Source: Sclerotinia nivalis (taxonomy: Eukaryota; Ascomycota; Leotiomycetes; Helotiales; Sclerotiniaceae). Taken from it: a DNA stretch of 64,000 nucleotides. The notes beneath the pieces were generated by a model. The model was not told the origin of the DNA. It made no database searches and saw only the letters and a list, made by a program, of their open reading frames with translations. This document shows positions 1 through 11,798 of the stretch, piece after piece. The translations under genes and the position numbers were made by a program. Within the stretch, counting starts at the first letter, position 1. Each line of letters begins with the position of its first letter. The stretch spans positions 2,294,001 to 2,358,000 of the forward strand of contig JAPEIS010000004.1 of assembly GCA_029531795.1 (NCBI GenBank), read 5' to 3'.

Positions 1-583
1 TTACCAGTTGGTCTCTCTTTCAACGCCAAAGTATGCCACATCCAAAGACCAAAATAACTCGAAAGCTATATTTTGAATATATTCGGACTTTATTATCTTT
101 GAGGCCGTTTCTACGTACAATGTTCTTGCTCCTCAACAATAAATTCAGCGAATTCGACTTCGATTCGCCCTGATCGACATCTGAGACGGGATTCCCATTG
201 ATACATAATCGATTGTTTGGAAAACACAAAACTGTATCCGGGACATAGGATCTCTTCGGATATTTTCTTGTTGATTGATCCACATGTCAAGCTGATCATC
301 AAACTCCATCTCCACCAGAAAAGAGCACTATCCATCCAATGAAAGCGGGCCACAGAAGCCTAAACTACCGCAAACAATTCAACTTTCAATCTTCGCAAGA
401 AGTCTTCGTGTCTCGATTTACACCATCGCATGATTTGCCAAAGAGCAATCAAGCTTCAAAAATGCTTTTCGATAATGTGCATCAACTAGCATACAATATT
501 TACGTCTAATCAAGCGAGGCATAATTATTAACATCTAAGCGCGAAACCTTACTCAAGAGCTCAATTCCCCTAGAGAGCGTAGC
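1..583. other. no supported gene
   Basis: Only short overlapping minus-strand frames occur here (about 80-87 codons, at 20-283 and 111-353). Neither shows a recognisable domain or convincing splice sites. The window edge may cut a gene whose other part lies outside. I see nothing I can support. Confidence 0.4.
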
Positions 584-1518
584 CTACCATTCTAAATCTA
601 TCTTCTTTTTTCGGGCTCTCAACATGACCACTCCCCAACAAGTCAAATTTATTCCACCGGTATAAGACATTACGTGCGCCAGCGCCAAAAGTGCTCTTCC
701 CCTATGCGCTTTTATTCCTGTCGTATCACCCGCTGATGTAAAAGCTTCATAAAGCCCGCGCTCCCAAAGAAAGTTGCAAATCATACTGATCAAGCAAAGA
801 ATCGCTATCCCCTAGATTTCTCTGAGGTCAAAAAGACTGGAAGATATGCCACTCCAAGGGGACAGCTCACCATCATTGGAATTGCAGTCCACTCCTTCAA
901 ACCGTTTCTGAGATGCTCAATGCGGGCTACAGATCCTCTTTTAAATTCTGTACCTGATCGCCTCATGATAGCAACGCACAATTCCGCACACCAGCTGATG
1001 GTTGCCAAGTTGACCAGGATATAAATGCAAAGACTCGCTATAGCAGACGAAGCAATCGCAAAATTCAAAGATGTAGACCTGCTGCTCTTATGTAATCGAT
1101 TCTTAAGGTCTTGAGGAAATTGGGTTAAGGTGTTATCCATGAGCTTCGAGATATCTCGGTTGCCAAATGCTGCAAAGAACTGTTTCGTATCCGCCAAGTC
1201 ATGAGATTCCATGGCGTAGTTTCCTGAGTAATAACTCAAGTGGTAAAAGTAATAGAAGTCGTGGAGAGAGCTTGCTTCGTTTTCTGGCATAGCTTTGAAG
1301 GCTCGCATATCTAGAGTTAGAGCGGGAGGTGCCCAGAATGTCATCATCAGAGTCAAAACGAACAAAACCAAAGTTGTTGCAACGGAGAAAGTATAAGACC
1401 ACCTGTCCAGGTATTTGAAGAATGATAATTGCATGATGGATAAACGATTATGGAACAATAATGTGATGTCGCTGTGATCGAGCATGGGAGACATTTTGAA
1501 TTTGAACCAAAGTGACAT
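584..1518 (-). CDS. hypothetical four-TM membrane protein
   Basis: This is an unrecognised fungal membrane protein of 291 aa from two exons (1518-871 and 811-584). The intron (870-812) begins GTGAGC and ends CTAG and joins in phase 0, so the hydrophobic run interrupted after IPMM continues as GIAILCLISMIC. That continuity is the main evidence for the splice. Predicted membrane segments lie near residues 37-57, 150-172, 212-230 and 262-283. Between the first two is a polar loop of about 95 residues, rich in Tyr and His at its start. The C-terminus is basic (RARKKK). The start is the first of several in-frame Met codons (residues 1, 9 and 29), so the true start could be further in. No family was recognised; function unknown. 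Confidence 0.72.
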
Positions 1519-3077
1519 GTGTTTCTGTTTGATTCACATTTCCACCAGTGAATCACCGGAGGTTGTTTTGTGGAATAATCTGAATAAGTCATATACCACG
1601 AGGTTAATGATCAAAATCAGACGAAAACAAGCTCTCGCATATCTGAAATTTGATCGGACTTTGTGAGTGTTGGAGTAGCTTTCTAAGAACGTAATACTCG
1701 TAAGTCAGCTGATTGCTTCCTGAGATCTATAAAACTAACAATCCAAACCATGATAGGAAATGTGATATGTACTCAATCCTCAATCTCTACCCTGAATTTG
1801 AATAACAGTGCCTCAATGGTTCAACTCATCCTAACATCGATAGATCATTATCCAACTTCACTTCGAACAAGGGGTTCAGTCCAGGCCATCCAGCTGGCAT
1901 CTTCTGAATGTTTACACGGAGTGGGCATTGATGAGCGCAACGTCATCTCAAGGTGATTTTTCTGATTTATTTTCGCCATTATAGCTTCTATATGGAAACA
2001 TTGCATCGGGAGCGAGAGTACTCGTAGCTGCCAACTCTAGTATCTATCTCAATTGGATGTATGGCTTTGTCATTCGTATGCTCAGAATTTGACGGCAGGC
2101 TAATCCTAGGCCAGCGAATATGCTAACTGTCAAGATGGATGGTATACCTCTGTAATCTTCTCAAATCCATAATTTCTTAAAAGTTACGGATCCGTTACTG
2201 GATCGATGTGGCGGTTTACTCTCCACCAAACGCTGAGCACCTTATGCTAATTTCTAAAGAAACATACCTACTTGAATGGTTCCGCGTAAGTCTACATCGA
2301 ATGATTGGAGAAGAATATAGAGGTACACGGACCAGTAAGTTTAATTGTTTCAACCATCAAAAGCTCTGTTCAGTCGTGTTGTATGCCGATTTGATGATGA
2401 TGATATTAAAAAAGGCAAGTCTCGTTGCTTCAGGGTTCTAGCGTTCAGAATTACAGCACTCCACAACTAAAGTTTCGAAACGTTCGATAAGCCCGCTAAG
2501 CCTAGGTAGTCTTAGGATAAAATCTTTCACCACTCACCGCCAGCTACGTTGACAACAGACCCATCATCGACAGCCCCATTTTTGCATAAATCACAAATGT
2601 GTATGTGATTGTCATAATGAGGTTAATGCTACTGATAAGTTGCGAGGGGCGAGTTATCTATAATCCTCACAATCATCTATCGGGGCTGTGAGAAAGCACC
2701 TCATCACGGAAGACCGCCAACCTCAATTGAACTTTTTATATCTCTCACAAAACCTTGAAAGCTCTCACCGCAACATGATTACTTGATGACTCTTGATAGA
2801 GGGGAATATTAGTTCTGCCACTTCTCCCTCTCTACTCTTTTTTTTTTCAATTCTTATTTGCACTCACTTCATACATATATATCCGCCCTGGAGGTTGGCC
2901 GTGAGTCTCACCAGTCCTCGAAAGCCGAATTGATATTGATATTGATATTGAACAGTACTTTTTCACATTTCTTTCTCGAGATACCCTCACCTCCAATCTA
3001 CTTCCATTCGTTTACGACAGAACATCTCGAGATAGACGGTTCACAAAGCACCGCATCAACGCGAGACGAATTACGAG
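1519..3077. other. intergenic region between divergent genes
   Basis: Divergent promoter space for the membrane protein (-) and the 369-aa gene (+). Frames at 1750-1956 and 2208-2441 are short, lack family features and look like chance. A T-rich tract at 2840-2850 followed by three GATATT/GATATTG units near 2931-2950 lies just upstream of the plus-strand gene, probably in its promoter or leader. Nothing else is supportable. Confidence 0.45.
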
Positions 3078-4187
3078 ATGGGGCTCGAGAAGCTCTTCGC
3101 TGTCGCGGCGGCTAAGAAAGGATCACCGAAGACCCCGTCCAATGGCACATCCATAGCACCAATGTATCTTGAGCAAATATTCCGATTCCCTGGAGTTCTA
3201 ACAGAAGTTTCGTGCGTTGTCAAGAATCTATCGGAGGGCTACACAACATATCAAAATGGGGCGGCACTTAGGAATCAGCTCGAATCCGTTGTGCCGGAGG
3301 TGCAAACGTTTGCGTCGGGGATGAACCGATATTTGAAGAACAAAAACTGGTTGGACTTGTTTCAGACATTTTTGGTGGGAGCAAATGTTGTTGCTGCTTT
3401 CATGGAAGTACTACAGGGTTCGTCTGGTCTCGAAGAAATTGGATTGAAGATTTACGGCGAGCTTGAAGCGCAGACGGGCCTTGCTGCCCCAGATAAGTTT
3501 GCGAAGCATGTCGACAAATATATCCGGAAAGAGGCCGCGAGTGTCTATGGAGGCGATGCTGAGCATCTCTATTTTCTCTATCACCCGGATACTGATTGGC
3601 ATGGCGAATTTCACGACATCGTTCAAAACAAACCGGTGCCGAGTAATTTTGTCGGCATGTCGGAAAATCTCCACGCCTTGTGCACCTGGATGTTATTTAT
3701 GCGGAAGCGACTCGAGAGATCACGAATAAATGCGCATTTTCATCTTCTTATCCCTGCATACAGACCCATGGTCGTCAGAACGGCTTTCGTCTTCCCTGAA
3801 GAACTCTACCCTTTGACGGTTCGCGGACACATTCACAATTCGAAAGAATATGTCTGGCTAAATCTTCCTACAATGAAAGATGTTCCTGCTGACTTGTTCG
3901 AAATGTCAAATGTGGGGAATATTGCAACTTTGCCCAAGCCACCGGCATTATGGCAACATGCTCTGACTTGGGTTGGAAGTATGTTAATACCGAGAAAAGA
4001 GCCACCTCCAATAGTTCTTGGAAGGGGAAACGTAAACCCAAATGCTCCCATCTCATTAGAGGACAATGAGGATGAAAAGGTCGCAGCTCCCGAGGATATC
4101 ATCATTCAGCCTGAAACACGACAGGTGATAAGAGGCGAGAAGAGGCGAAAGCATCGAAGTTCACGACCGAAGAGTGAGCTCAAATAG
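3078..4187 (+). CDS. hypothetical protein, 369 aa, single exon
   Basis: An intronless ORF of 369 codons with normal fungal coding character, starting at MGLEKLF. No signal peptide is evident, and the hydrophobic stretch near residue 100 (FLVGANVVAAFMEVLQG) is short and looks like a helix in a globular fold. Residues about 30-300 look folded, with many Trp, His and Tyr. The last 70 residues are acidic, then strongly basic, with GEKRRKHRSSRPK near the end resembling a nuclear localisation signal. I do not recognise the family. A fungal-specific nuclear or cytosolic protein is the most that can be said. The convergent stretch downstream is long and empty. Confidence 0.75.
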   Translation: MGLEKLFAVAAAKKGSPKTPSNGTSIAPMYLEQIFRFPGVLTEVSCVVKNLSEGYTTYQNGAALRNQLESVVPEVQTFASGMNRYLKNKNWLDLFQTFLVGANVVAAFMEVLQGSSGLEEIGLKIYGELEAQTGLAAPDKFAKHVDKYIRKEAASVYGGDAEHLYFLYHPDTDWHGEFHDIVQNKPVPSNFVGMSENLHALCTWMLFMRKRLERSRINAHFHLLIPAYRPMVVRTAFVFPEELYPLTVRGHIHNSKEYVWLNLPTMKDVPADLFEMSNVGNIATLPKPPALWQHALTWVGSMLIPRKEPPPIVLGRGNVNPNAPISLEDNEDEKVAAPEDIIIQPETRQVIRGEKRRKHRSSRPKSELK

Positions 4188-6039
4188 TGTTCGAATTTTG
4201 TGGTTACCTTGTGGGCATTGGGATACCTCGCCCATATTCCAACTGCATTTTAAATTATGTTTGGGCAATGAAATGATTGCCATGGGAGGAAATTTGAAGT
4301 TTGCGGGGATACTGATGGGAAGATAACGGATGGAAAGGAGTGATCAATAGGATACCAATACAACGGAATGGATTAGGACGGGAGGCTATTTGTTGATTGT
4401 TGCTTGGATAGCTGCTTCATGGTGGAATCGGCGCTGATTTGGATGATTAGATGAATGAATAAATCGCTTCATGGAATGGCGTTCGTAAATTTCTGATATT
4501 TTGCTGTATGATACCATGTTAGGCAGACATATCTATACTAGAGAATGTTCCCAAACAAACTTCGACGACATACGTTGAACGATGATGTCATAAGGTGGCG
4601 ATGATGTAACTCATGGGAAAGTTCCCAATGAAGGAGATGTGCCGGACTCTTTTGAAAATTAAAAGCCCCATACAGGAGAGAAAGGAAGTTTAGTCACCCA
4701 CCTAAATTTCGTGTCAATCATGAATTATTTTTCTGCTCAATCCCTCATGAATCGGTCATCAAATCGTGCCTCAAAAAATCCATAACCTTTCGATCCAGTC
4801 CCTAAGGGTACTCAAACACAAGATAATCAAATCGCGCCTCACAGGACCGTTAAATGCAGAGTGGTGATTATTCAAGACATCAATACGTTCGCTTAGTATG
4901 AAGCCATATTACATACATCTTTCTCGGGAAGTAGTTTTCTCTGGCAGACTAAGGAGGTAAATGTATTGAAAGCGTAGTGTACAAAATCCCCCTTTTTTTT
5001 GTAAAATTAGTTCGATTTTCGCGATTGCATTTTTGTCTACAGTAGGTGGAATGGGATTAGTTGATGGTTATTTGTCATGTATGTCTTATATTGTGTCATG
5101 CTTCTCGCTTGATGGGGATGAGGTATGGGTTTTGAACTCTAGGCTTTTCTCCTTGCGGATTGAAGATTTGAGTGTAGGGTGATGGATGTTGTTAGGTCTT
5201 TTTATTAGGGGTTATATGCAGTTGGGCAAATGTACTCGGAAAAGTTGGGGAGAATGAAGTATTATCGGCTCACAAGCTGTGATGAGTTTGGGAAATTGTT
5301 AAGAGTGATTTCAACATTGATTGTTTAAAAGAAGTCATAGCCAGCCAGGTGCAACAATTTATTTGTATTTATCATTATAAAAACTCGTGTTTGGTCTATG
5401 TATGATGATGATTAAGATCTCGCTTCAGATATTCATCGCTTTTGGTTCTGGAGTTTTGCTGCCATTTACGGAGAGTTAATTGGTCGCTTCTGCATTTGCT
5501 TTTCAAATATCAGATTCTTTTGGTGCGGGAATTAAAGGCATCGTTATTGCTAAATCATCAAATTAGCAGTGAGGAAGTATCGGTATAATAGATAACAAGT
5601 AGGTGGAGTGCTCCTTTATTTTTATGATAGTCGGGCACTTTAAGGTAGCTAGCTACATGTGATAGTGAAATCTTTCACCAGGGGTTAGTCACGTATTTTG
5701 GAAATGGTGTTTTAGGTGGTCTTCAAAAGAGGGAAGTTTTTAGGGTGAAGATTGCCATGAATAAAGTTCAACAAAATATAACCAAACGTCAATATTAGGT
5801 ACTGGCGCTGGTATGGAATGGAATGGGTAAAGTGAGGTGGTAATTGTCACAATTGTGGGTTCACATGAAACCCCGAAAGTAGCTCCTATGTTCTGCATAT
5901 GTATTAAGTCTAGGTCTCTTCCCAGGCTCACAAGAAATTGGATACAATCAAGCCGCGCCTTTGATCACGCTACTTGGTGACTCTAAAACTTAAACTTTTC
6001 ACTTCGACTCAACTCCGCTTTCCCTTCCTCTTCGAAGCC
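4188..6039. other. AT-rich intergenic region, no gene seen
   Basis: About 1.85 kb with stops in all frames. The only listed frame (5740-5931, minus) is short and shows no features. It holds the 3' ends of the flanking convergent genes. An unannotated non-coding RNA cannot be excluded by eye. Confidence 0.5.
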
Positions 6040-6753
6040 CTAGGTCCTTTTCCTTGACTTTGCTTTCTTCTTCATGGGAAGAGGTGCATCATCAGTTTCT
6101 TCTCCCTCGCTAGGCGCTGTGTCTTCTGGAGCCGCTTGTAGTGAATCCCATCTACGCTTTCTTGGGTTTTCCATCGCCTGTGTTGTTGGTGCCGAAACTT
6201 TACGACTCTGATTTCTGGTGTTTTTCGCTGGGGTTGAAACTTCAGGATTCTGATTAGAAGTTTTTGTTTGCTTGCTTTGCTTCCTCTTGTTGCCTGTGTT
6301 ATTGCCATCGTCTCCGTCATTGTCTCCGTCATCGTCTCCGTCATTGTCTCCGTCATCATCTCCGTCATTGTCTCCGTCATCATCTCCGTCATTGTCTCCG
6401 TCATCGTTTCCGTCATCGTCTCCGTCATCATCCTCGTTTTCTTCTGAGGTCGCACTATAAACAATCAGTACTGCGTCAAATTCGGGGTCAACAACTAAAT
6501 CTGCTCTAGCAATCTTAGGAAGTTATTGAGGCCGTTGATGCTCTTGAAATTTGAAAACAAAGAAGGCAATTGCTTACTCATCATCGCAGAATAAACACCA
6601 CTCCCACGACATTAAAGAGCGATGGATTATATCTTTTGCTAAAACTTGGCGTCGTTCGCAATACGAGTACCTCTGGATTGCATCCCTGCAGGCAGCGGCG
6701 TGTACAAGTGTATTATGGCCATGTTGACATCTATTGACGTAATAGATACACAT
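6040..6753 (-). CDS. six-cysteine family protein A with acidic repeat and basic tail
   Basis: Two exons (6753-6578 and 6505-6040; intron 6577-6506 starts GTAAGC and ends GCTAG, phase 2) give 213 aa. The start MCIYYVNRC is fixed by an upstream in-frame stop. The N-terminal 56 residues hold Cys at 2, 9, 22, 32, 53 and 56, ending CLFC, with His residues after the second Cys. This pattern and the intron position are shared with three other genes in the window. After the intron come a short folded-looking stretch (VVDPEFDAVLIVY) and an acidic region of Asp/Gly/Asn tetrapeptides from a 12-bp minisatellite. A Lys/Arg-rich tail with two NLS-like clusters (PRKRRW, KKKAKSRKR) follows. The frame was chosen because only it stays open across the repeat, the splice and the charged tail; the overlapping MTET-type frame is a shadow. 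A nuclear, metal-binding protein is an inference; no enzyme motif is seen. Confidence 0.68.
6308..6430. repeat. 12-bp coding minisatellite (GTCTCCGTCATY)
   Basis: About ten tandem copies of a 12-bp unit, varying mainly at the last bases (ATC or ATT) and at one position (TTC for CTC). The unit is a multiple of three, so length changes would keep the frame. On the minus strand, in the frame of the six-cysteine gene A, it encodes acidic Asn/Asp-Gly-Asp repeats. Confidence 0.9.
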
Positions 6754-7625
6754 CACTGGTTAGAATTCGTTGCGTTATCTCAAATAAAACTCTCTATGAA
6801 ACGAAAATTGGGAAATATTAGAGAATTGAGTAGTACTACTAATATAGGAGAGCCTTCATAAAGAGATCGACGAACATAATGAAGCTGGTTAACAAGAATC
6901 TTTTCATGCATTACTCAAAAAGGAGAAAAGAAAAGATTGCTTTGAAGTTTTAAAGAACAATCTTTTCCCACAAAGTATTAATTGAAAGAGGTACTCTGAA
7001 TTCAAAAGATCGGCGTCGATCTACTACGTCTTTTTATTGCCTCTGATAGTAGAATGTGGTGGAATGGACAAGATGTATCTGACTGTTTTCTCTCAATAAA
7101 TCACTAAGCATTTGTACTTGCTTCAACTATATTGAATGATTCATGTATTCTGCCGCAGCTGTAAGTATTTGCAGTGTGTTATATTCATTATTCTCTAACA
7201 TCATATTGATTTTTCGCCGTGCTAGTTCAAGAAATGTTACCTATAATAAATGAAACGGGGCAGACAAGCATTCAAATTATTTATACTATTGCAGTATTAA
7301 TATACCTTCGTTGTCAAAATCACCGTCTTTTACGAGAGACTACTTCGAGAGCCAAAGATATTTAACGGTTCTTGAAAGATTTCTTGGTATGACCGAGCGA
7401 CCAGTAGATGGTTATCACAGTTCTCCCTCAGCTGGATCCGAACAATTCTACTTTATTCACAAGGTGATGGCAGAAAATCAATGAATGTTGTTTTTGCAAA
7501 TGCTCAAAATGCTTGTTATGCTTCGTTCTAAACTACCCTCATCTGAAATGCCTATCTTTCCATTCTAGTGCTTTTGGAATCAACGAGAACTCACCCCCAG
7601 GAATCTAGTCAGGATGGCTAATAAA
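6754..7625. other. spacer between tandem six-cysteine genes
   Basis: AT-rich, stop-filled spacer of 872 bp between two minus-strand paralogues. It holds the promoter of gene A and the 3' end of gene B. The plus-strand frame at 6646-6861 is a shadow of gene A's first exon. No other feature is supported. Confidence 0.5.
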
Positions 7626-8314
7626 TTATCGCTGTTTCTTACGTGGCGATCTCCTAAGCTCCGGCTTTTGACCACCCTCAGGCTCAAAGGCTGGGCTGTG
7701 CTGAAGATTCGATGGTTCCGAGGTCTCGACATCGCCCGGCTTTCCAGCCTCAGTAGTCGCACCTCTCCCTTTTGTCTGTTTCTTCGGCGAATCTTGAATA
7801 CCTTCTGGCTCCATGTCTGCGATACTCTTCAGATCCTGTTGTCTAGAAGATCTGACAATGCCCGATGGCTTTCCTGTTTCTGTTGTCGCGCTACTCGTCT
7901 TTGTCTGTTTCTCTTCCCAGATTTTCTTATCCTCCGATGCTTCGTCCACTTCTGCGTTTTTGAGTTCGTAGAAAATCTCTCTTCATAGATTGACGTCAGT
8001 ACGATGGATCAATGCAAATTTCTATATCATATTCTGAAGGCTCAATACTATCCAAATTTGGCCACAGCAGTGCTAGACTGAGGCGTGGACAGCACTAACA
8101 GATGGTAATGAATCGAGGGGATTGCTCACCTCACACACTCTTCACAAATTCTAGAATGTATGCTCCGGAACTCAACCTCTTCAAAGTCCACTGCGGCGCT
8201 ATATCTGCAACGTGACAAGTCAATTCCTTGCTGCCATTCGTAACACGGGATACGTGTTGTGAGCTTAGATGATACGTGATCTCGTGCGCATGTCTCAACT
8301 GTATGGCGGCACAT
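7626..8314 (-). CDS. six-cysteine family protein B with repeated charged tail
   Basis: Two exons (8314-8130 and 7980-7626; intron 8129-7981 starts GTGAGC, contains ACTGAC and ends GAAG, phase 2) give 179 aa. Cys residues lie at 2, 9, 24, 36, 57 and 60. The MC-x6-C start and the 20-residue gap before CEEC match gene A, the next gene downstream on the same strand. The join reads CVREIFYELKN, continuing without a break. Residues about 85-179 are low-complexity and contain two imperfect copies of a unit of about 40 residues (KQTK...ATTE.GKP...PEG). The end is strongly basic (RRSPRKKQR) and NLS-like. There is no signal peptide or membrane segment. Function unknown; a Zn-binding nuclear role is an inference from the cysteine pattern and basic tail. 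Confidence 0.68.
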
Positions 8315-11246
8315 GGTGGCTCGAGGTAAGGATCAGTCGATTTGCTTGTGAATAGAAAAGTAGAGATATCATGATTGGGGGTCAATCCCAAAGCAATGGT
8401 CATATACTTTACCAGGAAGAAAGGAGACAGGGGAGATGGTATTGCTGTTTTGAAAGGTGTGAGTTCAAAGACGGAAAGTACATCCTATCTTCCTTTCTTT
8501 CTTTTCATTCAGGTTGAATTTCTTGTTAAACTTCAGGGTTCAAAGGTATTTGGGGAAAATGCCTCATTCAAAGATCATTTGTAACAGCAAAATGACTTAA
8601 GAATTCTTCTACTTGAACGAAAATAATAAGTATAAATGGATATAGTCCTACTGTTTGTTTGCCCAATGAATAGTCAATAAAGACCCACTCACGCGCTACA
8701 ATAAAAATTACTGTCATTATTCAGATCCTTTGATGAATCCATTTGGTTCTATCATTCGAAATACAACCAGGCCTCAGGATATTTTCGCTCAAAAGATTCA
8801 GTAAATCATTGGCCAGAAAAGCCAATTTTTACTGCTACGAATTTTGTACATGTATTTCATTTCTTTGAGGGAACCAAAAGGAGTAATTAAGTCATGGTGA
8901 AGAAAATTAATAGTCTCATGTAAGATTGAACACCTAGGAGTTAGTAGATCCTCACAGCAATCACCCCTGGATTACTCAATACCCTAGAACCCCGTCAAAT
9001 GTGTAAATTCCCATTCTCTAATAACTATTATCCAGTCGTTCGAAAGGCGTGGATACTAATATGCATAGCAAATCATCGTATCATCCAAAAAAAGAAATTA
9101 CCAATGATATCTATTTAGCGAGCGGGCGGAAAAGGGGAACTTTGACGTTAAATGGTAGGTGGATCTCTCATACGTCATAACCAGCAAATCTTCTTTATTT
9201 TTGTACAATAGTTCGGATTCTCTACTGTTATTTACCGCTAAAAAAAATATTCACTAGAATCTATTTACTGTGCTTTTAATCATGTTTTTTCTTTCTATGT
9301 CGGTCATTCCGCCCATAAACACTTTCCTCCTTCCTAAACGTTCAAAAGTCTGGGATCTTGGTAAAAAAAAATATGAAAATCCCGTGCGTCTTCGAATGCG
9401 TGTCGCTATTTCTCTAATCTCTTGCCCACGGCATTGATTGTCTCGCGCTTAGAATACCAAGGGATTATTTGACGGTGGAGATTGAGTTTAGAACGTCCCT
9501 CCAACTACAGTCATTATCCCCATTTCGATATTGGACGATTACCTCCCCACCTCTAAACTTTTTGTGCTACTCTGCACGTATCTCAGTGCTATCACATGGC
9601 TGAAAAAAACCTATATACGTAGTTAATTTCGAATAATATGAAGAGGTGGTAAAAGTTTAGCCCCCAGTTATTCCTCGCATCATCTATCCTGATTTCCTGT
9701 TTATTTATTTGCACGAAATAGATATGCTGATGCCGAATTCTAGACTCCGCTGTCGGGTTTAAATGGTCAGAAATATGTTTGGGTTATTCAATATTAGCGT
9801 TGCTATCTTCCACTACATTATCCCTTGCAGCTATTCGTATCATCAACACTGCTTCCTCAATACCGAAAACCTTCAGAACATTACAATTTCCTATCCACAA
9901 AACTCCTCCCTCGCACAAAATTGCTAGGAGAGGTATAAATCAATTGGGATCTAGACCCAGCCCCTGACCGACCTACCACCATCCCTATCAGCATAAACAT
10001 AGCTTCTCCCCTACACCAACCATCAATACAAATCAATTCCACCCTAGTAGTTATCGGCTAGCATATCACCGCAAGAACCAACGCAAAAATTACGAAGCCG
10101 ACTTACATAAACAGCGGTACCTGAGGATACCAGTCACGACAGATTTTCATCCGACGTAAATCCATATCCATATCTATTGCTGACGGACCACCCCTTCTCG
10201 CTGTGTAGAAGGGGCAAGGTGAGAAGGTGTACATGGCTTTAGTAAGATCTTACGCAGATTTATTTGGTGAGGGCAATGAAGGGGATGCGCGCAGACTTTG
10301 AGGTGGAAGGAGCACATTGTTTGGGATGATGTTTTTCTTTGAGGAAGTTGGAGGTTGGAGATGAGAGTGGCGATGTATAATTTGAGAGGTATAATGAGTA
10401 AGTGGTTAGTTATACAATTAGGATAAATAGAAGAGAGAATAGATGTAGATATTTCGTAGTGGTATGGTTTTGTGCTGACTAGGGAAAGTTTAAGCTTAGC
10501 TCAAAGATTGGAGGGAGTTGGGTTTCGATGGGAGGATAGAAATGCTCGGTCTCTTATTTGACACTATTTCCTGTTGATGATTTGAAAAAATAAAAATAAA
10601 ATTCTACTAATTAAACACTAAAGCATGACTATACTAACCTCTTGAGAGAATGAAATGATAGAACAATATTTCAAAGCCCGATACGGTAAGTCCCAACTGG
10701 ATGATCAAAATTCTAGCCATATCTGAGAAACAGAGACTCTTGCCATCATCTACATCACAAATATTTTTCCAAGTACCAATTCAGATACCTAATCTTTCAA
10801 TGACCACCTTAAAGCCAGGCTGAGTAATAAACGACAAACCTTAAACTCACAAGGAAGAATATGCTGGTACATTCGAAAAGTTCTTTCAATTCTATATCAA
10901 AACCTGCTTATCAAAGTATATTATCCAAGCCAGGAGAACATAGCACTTTTGTGTAGTCTATTTCCTTCTTTGGCTTTCCGCATTGTGATTTATAATGAAG
11001 GGAATGGCATAAATGACCTTTGGTCCAGATTCACCCTTTGTAGGCTCGTCTCTAAGATAATTTATTCTCGTTCAATGAGATAATATACTCTTTTTGACCT
11101 ATTGAATAGCATAATCCACATTACCATTAACTCACAAAAATAACAATACCAAAGAAATCAAAGATTCACAAACTTTACAAAAACAGCATATATATATATA
11201 TAACGAACACAAGAACTCAACCCTCAAAAATCCCCCAAAAATCAAA
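8315..11246. other. 2.9-kb AT-rich intergenic region
   Basis: Divergent space between six-cysteine genes B (-) and C (+). Short frames (8375-8584, 9779-9967) show no family features and have stops on all sides. A (TA)n run near 11190-11203 sits about 45 bp before the gene C start and may act as its TATA region. Nothing else could be supported. Confidence 0.45.
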
Positions 11247-11798
11247 ATGGATACTCCAAGCATAGAAGCCAGCAGCGAGAAATGCAGAGTAAACAGATTT
11301 AAACGCCTAAGATGCGATCATCATGATGAAGAACTCAGTTATCGATGTGGGAGACATCGGTATGGAGATGGATTGGAATATTGTAGGGATCCGATCTACA
11401 GGATTACGGGAGTGAGACAGGGTTATTGCAGTGATTGTATCCAAAAGTAGGTTTTGGGTTGCTTTTGCGTTTGATGTTTTGGTGAATAGAACTAAAATTT
11501 GTGTTTTTTTAGTCAGCAAGCGGGGCAAAGCAATCAGGGCGAAGTTTCGCCTGGGGAATGGGTGATGCAGCCTCTATCTGCCAATAGCGGTTCTCAGATG
11601 CCACTTCAAACATTACATCGATACCAATCTTCGAGTAATCCGCCTCTTGCTCAAGCTCAGGCAACAGCAGTAACACTACCGTCGCCTCCACCTCCACCAG
11701 CGACGCTATCAAATCAAGCCAATCTAGATACAGGACAGGCAAGAGTGAGAACTCATGAAGGATTTTGGACGAGGATTCGCAGATGTTGTTGGTTTTAG
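11247..11798 (+). CDS. six-cysteine family protein C with Pro/Gln tail ending RRCCWF
   Basis: Two exons (11247-11446 and 11513-11798; intron starts GTAGGT and ends TTTTTTAG, phase 2) give 161 aa. Cys residues lie at 13, 23, 34, 46, 61 and 64, ending GYCSDC. Spacing is close to gene D at 27.3 kb: both have a first exon of exactly 200 nt, the same intron phase and position, and 14 residues before the final CxxC. His24-25 follow the second Cys. The second exon is Gln/Ser/Pro-rich (with a PPPPP run) and ends EGFWTRIRRCCWF. That basic-plus-Cys end is reminiscent of a lipidation site, but not a standard CaaX box. No signal peptide. A fungal-specific small Cys-rich protein of unknown function. Confidence 0.7.

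Noticed and set aside
6072..6464. Minus-strand frame with MTETMTE repeats
   Set aside because: It is another frame of the 12-bp minisatellite. The Asp/Gly frame joins to both the Cys exon and a charged tail, this one to neither.
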